Below are positions 10,821 through 21,900 of a stretch of DNA of 64,000 nucleotides, piece after piece. The translations under genes were made by a program, and so were the position numbers. The notes under the pieces are model-generated. The model was not told where the DNA came from and searched no databases. It worked only from the letters and a program-made list of their open reading frames with translations. Every line of letters starts with the position of its first letter. Position 1 is the stretch's first letter. The DNA is from Oscheius tipulae (lineage: Eukaryota > Nematoda > Chromadorea > Rhabditida > Rhabditidae), in the NCBI GenBank assembly GCA_037178975.1, contig JASJZH010000006.1, positions 4,588,001 to 4,652,000 on the forward strand, written 5' to 3'.

Positions 10821-11483
10821 TCATTTATGTGTAATATTGGACAATAAATGGACATTCAGCATGCGTCCTTCTTTTCGTAACTTTTCCACTTCTTTGAGAT
10901 CTTCATCGTCCAAATGAGCCCGCAGAAATACATCAATTTGTCGGGACACCTCCTGAATGCCAATTTCTTTCAGCTAAAACAAATGTCTCCACCTGTCTCT
11001 GAGCACCAGACGTCCTTGCTTCTTTAATGAGTCTGTAAAGCTCGTTTCGTTCCTCATTGTTCTTTAGAAACCTGCAATTTTATTATTCAAACATTGACTA
11101 GGTTATTACCGAGCAAATGGTACTGGATGAGGGCGTTTGTTTGTCTTATTTTTGACTTGATCCACAATCTCCTCCGCTGATACTTGCTAAGCGATAAGTT
11201 GGACCGTTACGGAACACAACCTACGGAAATGGTGTTATCAGAGAGGGCATGTACTGAAAGTAATAGAACAAGTGGGAGAATGCGCAACATTAGCGTCAAA
11301 CTCGGGTGGTGAATGACACGAAGAACCTCGAGCAAAATCAACATGTTTGCGTTGACCGAATTGCTCAAGGACACGGAACGCTTTCTACACAAATCTGTTT
11401 GACTAGTATTTAAAGAAGTGGGTAATTCACACATGGAAATGTTTCATTGCCGCAATCTTCAAAAAGCTCTCGAATTGATGGTC
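10821..11483 (-). CDS. Unrecognised basic helical protein, 5' end incomplete
   Basis: Six exons join in consistent phase. The order is DHQFESFLKIAAMKHFHK, then KAFRVLEQFGQRKHVDFAR, HALSDNTIS, QVSAEEIVDQVKNK, FLKNNEERNELYRLIKEAR and EVSRQIDVFLRAHLDDEDLK, ending SNITHK. A 40-nt intron (GTGGAG...CATTCAG) joins the last two. The protein is charged and predicted helical, without signal peptide or TM segment. I could not place the first exon; it may lie between 11484 and 11757. I do not recognise the family. The gene is convergent with family member E (stops 10 bp apart) and divergent from the bZIP gene. Confidence 0.55.
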
Positions 11484-11757
11484 ACTACGTAATGTAAAAT
11501 TTCACATTCACTCTTATTTATCGGTATCTCTTTGCAACGACCAGGGTCATACTCATCGATTTCAAAATGTTCTTCAAAAGGTCTCCCTTTCACCTTCGGT
11601 CGTCGCAATTATGTCTGTATCGCCAGAGGGGTGTACCTGGTGGCGTGCGTTGCGCGCACGGTTGCATAAGCGGGAGACGACCCCAATCTGAACGGCGGAA
11701 AGTGAAAATAGGCAATTGGGTCGCATCGCTGCTTCGCTTTCGGCCACTCGCTTTCGC
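11484..11757. promoter_or_regulatory. GC-richer divergent promoter region
   Basis: The interval between the minus-strand gene and the bZIP ATG at 11758 is visibly richer in G and C than its surroundings, with CGCG-containing runs (for example TTGCGCGCACGG near 11650). Open frames on both strands are long here because of base composition, without splice support. It may act as a bidirectional promoter and may also contain the missing first exon of the minus gene. Confidence 0.4.
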
Positions 11758-12556
11758 ATGGCCGCCGCCCTCAACGCGAAGCCACAGGTCAGTCGTTCGC
11801 TTTCTAGCCGAATACTTTCTCCAAACCCTTCGTGTTGCCATTCCCGGTTCAGTTTCAAAGGCTCGGGTAACCTTTTCGCCTCGTGATGGTACCATTTCCG
11901 TTCTATTGCACCGCAGCTTTCCGTTTTGCAAACACCCAAACGCTGATCATTAGTTAATCGCATGCCTTAAGTTGTAGTACGGTTCGTTTCAGCCACTAGC
12001 TCTGGATATCTATGCACTTCAAGCGTCTACTATACAACCTACCATATTAACACTTGCCGATATTCAACGACACTATCAGGTAGCAGAATTCTCTCTTCGT
12101 TGATTGAAAACACTCTTCAGGGAATAGACAGCGACGAACGAAGCAATCATTCTAGTGATCTCCTTTCGCTACATGTAAGCGATCACCGTACCTCAATTTT
12201 AACATTCTTAGGTATCGTCTCGTTCTGACAGCGACTCCACACTATCACCACCATCAACCAGAGAAAACGTAATTGTAAAACATGATTCTAAACGAAAGAA
12301 GGAGCTTGTGAAAGATGATGCTTACTGGGAAAGGAGAAAGAAAAACAATGATGCTGCAAAACGGAGCAGAGACAGTAGAAGGCAAAAGGTGTGATTTCCT
12401 TTTTTTGTATTCTGAGTATTTCCCTAGGAAGATGAGATGGCCAGTAGAGCAGCTTGTCTCGAACGTGAAAACATGCGTCTTCGAGAAGAACTCGACAGCC
12501 TGAGAGCAGAAACAGACCAGCTCAGGACTATTCTGTTGACATCCGTATTGCTTTAA
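11758..12556 (+). CDS. PAR-like bZIP transcription factor
   Basis: Five exons; the first codes only for MAAALNAKPQ (30 nt). An acidic/Ser-rich N-terminal part (SSDLLSLHVSSRSDSDS) precedes the bZIP. The extended basic region KDDAYWERRKKNNDAAKRSR continues DSRRQKEDEMASRA, with the N-x-x-A-A-x-x-S-R DNA-contact signature (NNDAAKRSR). The leucine zipper follows (LERENMRLREELDSLRAE). YWERRKKNNDAAKRSRD is characteristic of the PAR/CES-2/HLF branch. The protein is short (about 150 residues) and the zipper runs almost to the C-terminus. It acts in the nucleus as a dimer, by family knowledge. AATAAA lies near 12799. Exact orthology (ces-2, atf-2 or another) cannot be settled by eye. Confidence 0.85.
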
Positions 12557-12817
12557 AAGATTTGCAAGGGTTAAGTTTTAGGCAGCGCCATTGGCTCTGA
12601 GAAGTTTGGCCATTCCAGCTTTTCCTCCATCTCTTCTAACGACATCTTCTGTAATTACTCCGACAGGTCACCACTGCCAGCTGGCTTTCCCCGACTCTAC
12701 GCAACGAGGCACAGTTCTTGTTGCAAACTATGCTAATCCGTCTTAGCCGCATCCACGTCATTTACTCTCGCAAGCGTGTATCTTTCTTAATCATGTGCAA
12801 TAAACTCGAACGTTTTA

Positions 12818-13251
12818 TTAAGATCGCTTTCTGAGCTCGCGAATCTCTGCAGTGTCAGGTGGGTTAAGAATGTTGCCTTCCATGTAATGTTTAGCGAAAA
12901 GTCGTCCACTTTTTCTTGGCTGTTCCTGAAATCACCATGATTGAAAATTCAAAACTCAAAGTTACCTTGATTTCTACCGACTCTTCAGTCAGAAAACTAA
13001 CGTGGAATGCAAATAATAAAGCTGTCAAGCCTGAATTGAAGCTGACATTTTTTCAAGGAACACTCACCATTAAGAACGCAATTAAGTGTTGTGTACGGCG
13101 ATACTTGGTAGAATTCGAAATAGAACATTTCCATGAGAGATTGAGCTGTCAGAATCACGCTTGTAAAGATATGCAGCACTTGAAGATCCCAGTTGTCGAA
13201 TTTTTTAACGAGAAGCAGTCTAAAGCATTTGTCATCTGTCACAATCCCCAT
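12818..13251 (-). CDS. Small two-TM protein, unrecognised
   Basis: Three exons give about 115 residues starting MGIVTDDKCFRLLLVKKFDN. A hydrophobic segment (VLHIFTSVILTAQSLMEMF) and a second (CVLNALLFAFHVSFL), formed across a 46-nt intron, suggest two membrane passes. A conserved-looking basic C-terminus follows (KEQPRKSGRLFAKHYMEG ... IRELRKRS). The size and layout resemble small organellar or ER accessory subunits, but I cannot name one. It is convergent with the bZIP gene; both 3' ends lie within 270 bp. Confidence 0.6.
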
Positions 13252-13996
13252 TCGTCATAAGTTGCTCCCCTTCCGTTACTCTTCGCGCCCTCAATTTGAA
13301 CTTTCCCGCCAAACCACCCCAATATGTTTAGCTCATAGCCAAGGCGTAGTCTCCGCTCACTTTGTTATTTTCGGCTCTTTGTTTATCGTCTAGTTACGAA
13401 ATAAAGAATCAAAACGGGTAAAATCCTTGTGTCTAGTTAAATTGTAAGCCGATCTAACTTGAATTCCTCTATAATTTCTTCTTTTGAGCTTTAAAACAGC
13501 TCATTTATCTCTCACGAGCTTGGCCAGCTTTGAGAATCCATTATCAGAAAACATATGAATACCTTATGACGGAAGTAAGAACAATGAGTATCACAATTGT
13601 CCGCTTCCCGAAATCATCCACTGGACGAAGAAAGAGAGCTAAACACGCATTCAAATGTCCTTTACAAAAACACATACTTGTATTGGTGCTTGAGAGAAGT
13701 GTGTGAACTGAGCCAAAAGATTGCAATACTAAAATGGCCAGCCAAGCACGTAGATACTTCACGTCAATCATATTCAACAAAAAAGCACTTTCAAAACGGA
13801 TTCTGGGAATAGATGCGGTCAGCTGAATGAACGCCTTGTGGCTTCACATTGCGATCGATCGCGCTGACCACTGCCAGCTGTTCCCGTGCCAGATGTGCTT
13901 TGGATGAGCTGTTGCGCCGAAGCGTTCATTTCTGTGAACACTTTTTGAAGATGCAATATAATAGAAACAGAGAAAGCTATGAAAGATCCGTTCCAT
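13252..13996. other. Intergenic region without recognisable gene
   Basis: Only short unspliced frames on both strands. Nothing with splice-consistent continuation was found. Confidence 0.45.
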
Positions 13997-14901
13997 TCAA
14001 CAGTTAAACGTTGAACAACACACAAAATAGCCATATCTTTGGGAGTTCACACAGTTCGGCGTGTTGTCGAACATGCAGTCGGACGATCCGTAACATTTCA
14101 ATGGTAACGATGATCCAGGATAGAATTTTACTTGGCCTGAAATTGAAATATTGCAAGTTCAGGAACAGCAGAAAATATTCTATAAGGGTAAAATGTTAAC
14201 CAGTTGCTTGGTCACGTCCTACGGGAGGATTTCCTGCAGTTGTTGGGTAAGTTACGGGAGGAGCTGAACTACGAATATGGTTGGAATTATCACTAACCGT
14301 ATGTGTAATCGTTTTGGGCATTGTATTGTCCGCAGCAAATGTACTGGTTGATCGACTGGCTGTACTCACAGCCGAATCCAACACTACAAGCGCTGTACAT
14401 GCAGTTCACAATGGCTTCATTTTGTCTTTCAGCAACATTACCATTCTTCGAGCAAGTTACTGGAAAATTTTTCTAAAATATATTCCTTATATAAAATAAT
14501 ACCTCCAGTATCAGAGCTGTATCTCGAACAACGGCCGTTAATGCAATTGAGTACTCCACTGGGCTGACATTGTGCTGTAGTGGCACAACTACCACCCTCG
14601 TAAGCCATTTTCAAGCATTGATATCCAAGAGAGATTTCATCGGCGTTGCACACTAAAATATAGTTGTTCATCATGAGTATAGTAAAGCTACGTCCGTTTA
14701 TTCTGCAACACTGGCCGCTCATGCACTGGTAGCCTGTCCCTCCCAGAGCCTGACAGTAAGTTGTTGTGGAGCACAGAGTGCCTCCGTTTAGAGGAGTATA
14801 GGCATATGGACATTGTGCAATAGCAGTGGAAACCACTGAAATTCTGAATTCATACAATAAGCTCAAGCTAACTCACAAACACATAGCCAGACAAGAAACA
14901 T
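13997..14901 (-). CDS. Cys-rich secreted protein (EB-module-like)
   Basis: The first exon MFLVWLCV continues across an intron to LVSTAIAQ, together a signal peptide. Successive Cys-rich modules follow: CPYAYTPLNGGTLC with CMSGQCCR, then LGYQCLKMAYEGGSC with CINGRCSR, then CSKNGNVAERQ to YICCGQYN, and after a Pro/Thr linker (APPVTYPTTAGNPPVG) a last module KCYGSSDCMF to YFVCCSTFNC at the stop. The C-x(n)-CC and CxxGxC spacing resembles EB modules of nematode secreted proteins. An alternative ending at the TAA at 14196 would drop the last module; the splice that skips this stop keeps the frame and adds more conserved Cys, so I prefer 13997. Function unknown; probably extracellular. Confidence 0.7.
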
Positions 14902-15976
14902 GGTAAGGACTGACTTCTGTGAGAGGCAGAAACAAATACTCTGCAGCAGACAAACAGTGATTCACAACGAAAAGTGACTGAAGTAAACTGTGCCCACTAC
15001 TTTTAGACTTCAAGCAAACATTGCTGGTCAGAGTTTGGTCTTCAGACATGCAAGAACGTCTGAAGGCTTTGAATGTTACAGAGCTAAAGCTAAAGCAAGA
15101 ACTCTGTCTCAAGCAGTACCGCTGAAAAACAAATAGTAAGCATCGGATACTTTGAAGAGGAATACAAATAGATTTTTCGGCGATAAGTAAACTTATTATG
15201 TTTAAACAACTGAGTATTGTAACCCCCAAGCAACATACATCACCAAAGAAAGATCTGTAAAAAGGTATGAAATTCAGATCACGTTCCTCTCATCTGTCGT
15301 TCGACGCTTATCAGATCTATTAAGTTTTATCTCCAAACTCTTTTTAACAAAAAAACCCCTGTTACCCTTTGTTAACTTGTTACTCAACAAAATCAAGTTT
15401 TTCGCTTTTCATGCTACACTCCATTTTAAAAGCTACGCCATGCGACTGCTTGCCTCTTATTTGGCAATGTATATAAAAGATAAAACGATTTTTTTTATCA
15501 TTAGATCTTTTTCACAAGCCGCTCACTAATTTTTCTTTCATAAAACAAACAAAAGGAAAGAATAAAGTTGGTTTCAACGACAATATGTAGGTATTTCTTA
15601 AACGCAGCTTCACTGAATCGCGCTCTACTGTTAATTCAATCATAAAAACAGAAGCATTTCTAACAAATTGTTCAGTCTATTCAAGACTCAAATATTTATT
15701 GGTTTCATTCGTTACAATCGCTAGTGTCGTGAGAAGACATGCTCAGAAACTAGTTTTAAGGACACTTGAGCAATCTACTACTCGGTGGGTCAATAACAAG
15801 TGTCATCAGTTCGATATTGAAGCAAAATACATGAAAGAGAAAACTGAAAATACAACTTAGTAAAGTGATACAACACATCAGGTAAAAGCAGATAGGAATA
15901 AAGATAGAGGCTGCGGAATGTCATCAAGTCGTAAACGAATGCAGTCACTTCATATTGAGGTTTTGGAAACCTTGCT
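14902..15976. other. Intergenic region without recognisable gene
   Basis: AT-rich. A TATATAAAA-like box occurs near 15470, but I find no coding start downstream of it. This is the 3' side of the WDR62-like gene and the 5' side of the Cys-rich gene. Confidence 0.4.
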
Positions 15977-18900
15977 TCAAAGCCTGAACACTTTTGATTG
16001 GCTGGTAGTCGTTGCCGTTGTAGTCGCTGTTAAACCTGAACTGGAATTTGTACATTTTATCAGTAAGACAGACTTGCCTTTTACCGGTATGCAACTTGTC
16101 TACCGATTTCTCCACCTCGCGGTCAATCTGAGACATGATGATTCTTTTCTGATCGCTGGTAAGTGAGCAAGCTTCTACCTACGAAGCAAGACGAATAGAC
16201 AACAGAGGTTAAGTGCTATACCATTTTGCGAGCCTGAAGTAGTCGATCGGTATGAACACGATGTTGATCACAACAGTCCTGAACATGCTTCACGAGCTCT
16301 GTAACATGCTATGTGATATAGGTGCTTTGAGAAAACTTACGTTGGCAGTCGGAGTTATCGTCCAAAAGATTGTTCCACTCGGTTGCGTTGACAGAAGAAC
16401 GAGGGGAGTCGTCGCTGCCAAGATCTGGGCCGGGAACGTCTTCCCTAAAAGAATGTTTTGAAAATGACAGGTAGCATACATACGTTGCCAACTTTTGGGT
16501 CAGGTAGTTGCTCCTGCGACTAGGAGTCATCCTCGGAGTGACCTGTTCGTACATTCGTCTCGAGCCCAGACCTCGAGGTTCAACTGAAGACGCAGAACGG
16601 AGAGCGCTACTGACCAAACGACGGTTCAGACTTTGATTGAGTAGGCTGGCATCACTGGTGTTACTATCGCTCTCTTCCGATGTCTGTGGGCGCCCAGTTC
16701 TGTTTCTTGGATGGTATCTCTCGACCTTAGAAAGAAGAGAAATAAGATTCTAAGAGAATGAATACCTTCTTTTGAACGGCACCACGGCGACGAGTCTTGT
16801 CTGCAGAAAGTGTTATTCCGGCTTCATCATATAGCGATGCCTGAGTCAAATCGGGGTTGCTAGCTTTTCGTAACGCGGAGAGTGTGTTTTGCAGACGATT
16901 TGAAGGCACTGAGTCTTCCGAGTTATGGTCTCCCGTCTGGCTTACGTTACCCATACTGCGAGCCATCATTCGTGATTGCAGCAACGAACTAAATGAAACT
17001 TTCAAAACAGAACTTTTATACACAAAATATACCTCGGGATTCTGTCAGCGTCGAACGTTCCAGCCGTCTCTAGCTGAGCACCACGAAGATTGCTAATAGA
17101 GCGAGCACGACTAACCAGCGGATTTTCATCTGATGCCAAGTTTTCCGTAGATTTGCGCAAGTTTTCTGTGGATTGATGCATTCTGAATGTGGTAAAATAA
17201 AAGAAAATGGGAAAGGACTAACTGCTTCCGAAGAGCGGCAATTTTGTTCAGAGCATCAGTACTTTTCCTCATTTCGTGGTCGCGTATATTGGATCGCGAA
17301 GAAGCGGGAGCGAGACGCGATGACACAGCGCTATACGACATGTCAGAGTCCTTAATCATACTTATAAACCATACTCAGAGCTTGTTTACCCGTCTGCCGG
17401 ACAGTTCCCTGCTCGCCAATTGACTGAGAGCCATGTGGTTCGGGCTTTGACTTCTGCTCCTCAAATGCAGAGGAGACTGTTGATAGTCATCAGCTGGAAA
17501 GGCTTGATTATGATTACCTCTTAATTCAGTGATCCTCCACCAGACTAGCTACAATAAATGCAATATGTTTTGGTTAAAGCTAGGATTCGAACAAAACAGG
17601 TAAAAGTGCCGTGCAGGTGGAAAGAGATGGATAAGAGCGGAAGGTTAGAGGCATTTCAGGGTAAACTTAGGGCTTAGCAAGGCACCTCTGCTTCGAGGAG
17701 TAGAAGAGGATGAGTCCTTTCTCTTCGATTGAGGAGTAGACAATTTGGAGCGGAATTTTTCGGATTCTGAATGCGATTAGTGGGTCAGTATAGGGGCATC
17801 CTGTTATAGTTCTCGTTATTTAACCAAAGGATATATAACTTATTTAATTTAAAAACTTAGATAGCAAAAAATACTCACGTCGTCTGGTAATTGCACTGGC
17901 TGCAGCTCCAGAAGGTGTTTGAGGAGTGGCAAGTCTTCTAGGAGCGAGCGTATGGGCTGTCCAGACTGCTTTTGGCTGAAGAATCACATCACAATATATA
18001 TCTTAAAAATATAAGGAGCTGTCGTCTCCGTCCGTCTGTCCATCGGAAGCCTTTTGCGTTTGCACGAAACTGCGTACGCAACGGCGAAATTTTCATTGTT
18101 TGTCAATTCTCTTGGTGTTATCGTGACTTTTTGTGTTTTTTTGGCTTTTGCAAACGAAAGAGCAAGTGTTTGCTGTAGGGTCACGAGAAAAATGATGAAA
18201 ACCTAGAATAATCTCGAGAAAAAAGATGCACAAGGTGCCAAAAGTTCGGGTAATATATATCAGGATAACTCACCCCTTCACCATTCATGTGTCTCTTTGA
18301 CAGCGACACTCTATGTTCTGAGTCTCTTCTAAAAGTGGCGGATGGTGGCGTTTTGGGTAGAGACTGGATCTGAGCCAGGGCGACGGATGAAGGATGGTCC
18401 ATTGTTCTTCTTTGAACACCTTCCGTCAGTCCTCGTTGGTATTGCTGGAGAGGACGTCGCATTGGCGTTGACATGGGATCCATAGTGACTGAAAGCGACT
18501 CATCAAAAACGAAAAATAGCAATTTTATATACAAAGGCAGATGACTCAGCATCAAAAAGAAACTGACCATATTGAGGTGCTTGCTGCGGCGAAGTCCAAG
18601 AATGTACAAAAGCAGCAGATGGTTGTCTCCATTCTGAAAGAGTAATGTAGTCTCCAACAGTAATGGAACCCATGCGCTGCACCTGGATTTTTGTCGCGTT
18701 GCTAAATAAGATGCCAGGTGGGGTTAGGAAACCGTTAATGACCGGTAAGTACGGCTGGCATCTGCCGTCGTTCAAACCTAATGACCCTCGACTCACCATC
18801 CTGAGGAGGCGACGGCTGCGGTGCGCCCCAACCTCCTCTTTGTCGACGATTCGGCCTTTCGGAATCTAAGCTTGGTGGTAGAAGTTGAACCCCTCCCTGA

Positions 18901-21900
18901 ACAAAACAACCTTTCAGTCAAATACTTAAATTTACATCTCTGATGTTGAGCATGGATTTGGACGAGGCTGGGAGATTTTTTCCTAGTCTATCTCTGTGCG
19001 AGATAAAGTCGGACTGCGACTCGTCAACTTCTTCACCCGAAGGGAGGTCTGAAGCATAAATGTTTGTAAGACAATGGGAGCTTTGGCAAAAAGCGAACAC
19101 TCTCGTGCAATGACAACCCCGAAGTGCTACTTTTATACGCGATACTTACCAGTGTGATCGTGATCGTGCGTACTGTGAAGATTGCTAGTTGAGCGCCGGG
19201 TAACCTGGGCTGGAAGGACGATGAATGCGCTCCTCCTGGAAGTATGATGTTATAAGGGAGGATTGGAATACGAAGAAGTTTCCTCTCAATGGCAACGACA
19301 AGCCTACAAGGAAATGGTCAATGGGATGGAAAGAATCACGGGATAAATGGCAAACGGAACTGCTGACATTGCCTCACAAAAGTTGAATAGAGATCTTAAA
19401 AGTATCTTTCTCTGAAATTTTCCAAACATAATGTAAAGGTGTTTGAAAACACAGTTCAACACGTCTGATTCATGTTCAACAGAAACTGGATGATATTTTT
19501 GGCTGAAAACGACCATCACAGTGACCTGCACGGGCGGGAGATTTTGAGATTAAAAAACAGCGCCCTCTGTCAGAGGCGGCTGCTCGCATAAAAAGTTAGG
19601 CATCAACTGGAATCCGTCTGTCAGACAAGGGAGAAAGAAGAATTGCGAAGCAAATCAAGATCTAACAAAACTAAGAAAAGTACAAGGCAAACACTCATTT
19701 CTGTACAAAAGTGGTAGAAAGAGGTGCCGCATGAGCATTGAAAGAGGAACAAAAACAGTTTCCAGTATGGATACAATACACCTGGAATTTTGGTGGTGCT
19801 AGCCTCAAAAAGCAGTGGCGACAGCCCGAACCTCAAACAAAGCGCATGAATAGCGGCTGAAAACAGGAGGGCACAGAGATGTGCGAAAGAAATGGACAGC
19901 GAAATTGTGTACGGGTCGAAACGGGGTGAGTGAGAGAAACGGCTGTAACAAAATAGCCATCAGCAAGTGCGAAAGATCTGTTGAAATTTATCTTCTCCAG
20001 CTGTTGCGAGTTGTTCCGTGTCGAACACCAAGAGAAAACCCGTGTAGGCGGATACTGCTCGTGTGTTGACATAAATGGCATAACAATGGAAACTTGGGGT
20101 TCATTCTCCACGAAAAGAACTATTTCCCCGCCTAGTTCAGGCAGGAAAGAATGTTTCATCCGGAATAAGGCACGAAAATGACGGCATCCCTATGCATTTA
20201 TTGGCTTCTCGACCCACATTTCGCGCACCTTGCATCAAAACAACACAATCCCAGGGATAGTAATAGCCGAGAATAGATAGCGGTTCAAAAGGACACAACG
20301 TTGACTAGGAGGGAGAATCGTAGGAGGGCCGGTTTGTCCGAGTTTCTCAATCTGGTATTCACACCGTAATTGAAACCCATTCGCTCTTTGTGGCTAAGAG
20401 GATCTGACGGATAAACGTTTTCCCACATTGGCTGCGATAACAAGCGGTCAGCTAGACGTTGGGAACTTTAAAATAAGCCTGCTTTTGGTAAAGCTGCTGG
20501 GAAAAAAATCTTAACAAAAAAGGCGTATGGCTCAAAGAACTGAATTAAAAAGAAGCGGCTGACCGCGGTTGACCTGAACGCACAAGACAAACACGAAGGA
20601 AAACACACACGTTGAGCAGCCGACGGGCCAGCTCTTCACGCATCTCCCTTGTAAATTTCCATAAAAGTATAGGTATAACAAAAACAACGGTATTCTTTAT
20701 GGAAGAAACAGGCACAAGCTGTCCAAACCAACGCTCAATGCGGCAAAATGGCTGTTCCCCACAAGCTGCCATAAATATTGTGTATGCACTAATGGTATGC
20801 ATGAATATGAAGCCTGGTTAAAACATGAAAATTCCATACAGCGACAGTTGTAAAAGAAGGCGGCAATGTCCTAATCGCTCGGACGCATAATTGTTTGTCA
20901 GGCGGAATCCGCAAGAGACAAGGTCGTCGCAAAGAATTCACATGGAGACGGTTTCATCAACCTTTGGGAAAAGACTTACGAGGCCTCGGTTCGCAGAATA
21001 ATTTCAGGCTGGGTCCTCTCAGACTCGTCGCTGTCCCATTCAGTGATCTGAGAATTAGATGTCTGAAGCTGAATGTATTTTTTGGTAAAAGCAATAGCCT
21101 ACGGTTGCCTCGTCGACGAAACCTTCACTACCACTACCCAGTAGAGAGTCAGCTGATGGGCTTCTGGAAAAAATAATGTTGAAAGAAGATCGGCGCAAAA
21201 GAAGGCAAAACGTTGGAGGGTTGAACGTATCGGCCCAGATCCCAATCTTGGCAGGATCACGACCGAGATTTTAACCGGATAACTCCCGGAAAAGGTGGTC
21301 AGGTTATCTGGAACAAGCGAACACACCTGCGAAGTTGCTGTTCGAGAGACAATCTGTCGTCGGCTACAGCCTGTTGTAGAGGTTTCGATAGTTTGAAGCC
21401 GAATACGCAACTGTATTCCGTAGCAATCAGCAATTTTCTGAGCAGAATAGTATAAAGGTTAAAAGTGAGATTCATACCTTCCATCAGCAGAAAAAGTTGA
21501 AGCTTTTGCCCCAACCGCTATTCTGTTGATTGCTCTTCCGCTTCTGGTCCTCACAAGGAGAGTTTCTTTCATGTCACTGACAGCGATCAGTGTTCCAGAG
21601 GAATCTACGCTCACCTAGATGAACTGCAATGACAAAATTTTTATATTAACTCACAGCCGTAGCCTTGACTGGTCTCTCAAAGTCTTTGGAAACTTCCGCA
21701 TAGCCGATCTCCTCTCCCTCAGGTGTTATGTACCGTATTGTGCCATTTTCTGATGAAATCAACACAGCTTGAGACGTTGGAGTTATCGAAATAGGAGTAG
21801 ACTGAAGGGAAATATGCTTGAGACGGCAGATTTCCATAGTTTCCTGATCGAGAAACGCAACTCTATGTACTAAAACATTGCCATCTACAGCTCCACTGAA

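Noticed and set aside
11000..11030. Apparent 19-nt intron or frameshift in the minus-strand gene at 10821-11483
   Set aside because: Using the next acceptor (GGCATTCAG) gives a normal 40-nt intron with an in-frame join, so no frameshift is needed.
11574..11963. Long overlapping frames on both strands (113-129 codons)
   Set aside because: GC-rich composition removes stop codons in several frames at once. They lack splice-consistent neighbours, and the bZIP first exon uses part of the same DNA.
15466..15482. TATATAAAA box as a promoter
   Set aside because: No coding start or plausible transcript lies downstream on that strand; AT-rich DNA makes the match likely by chance.
17570..17610. TTCGAATCC-like motif suggesting a tRNA T-arm
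   Set aside because: The flanking bases do not form the T-arm or acceptor stems, and no D-arm or anticodon arm is present.
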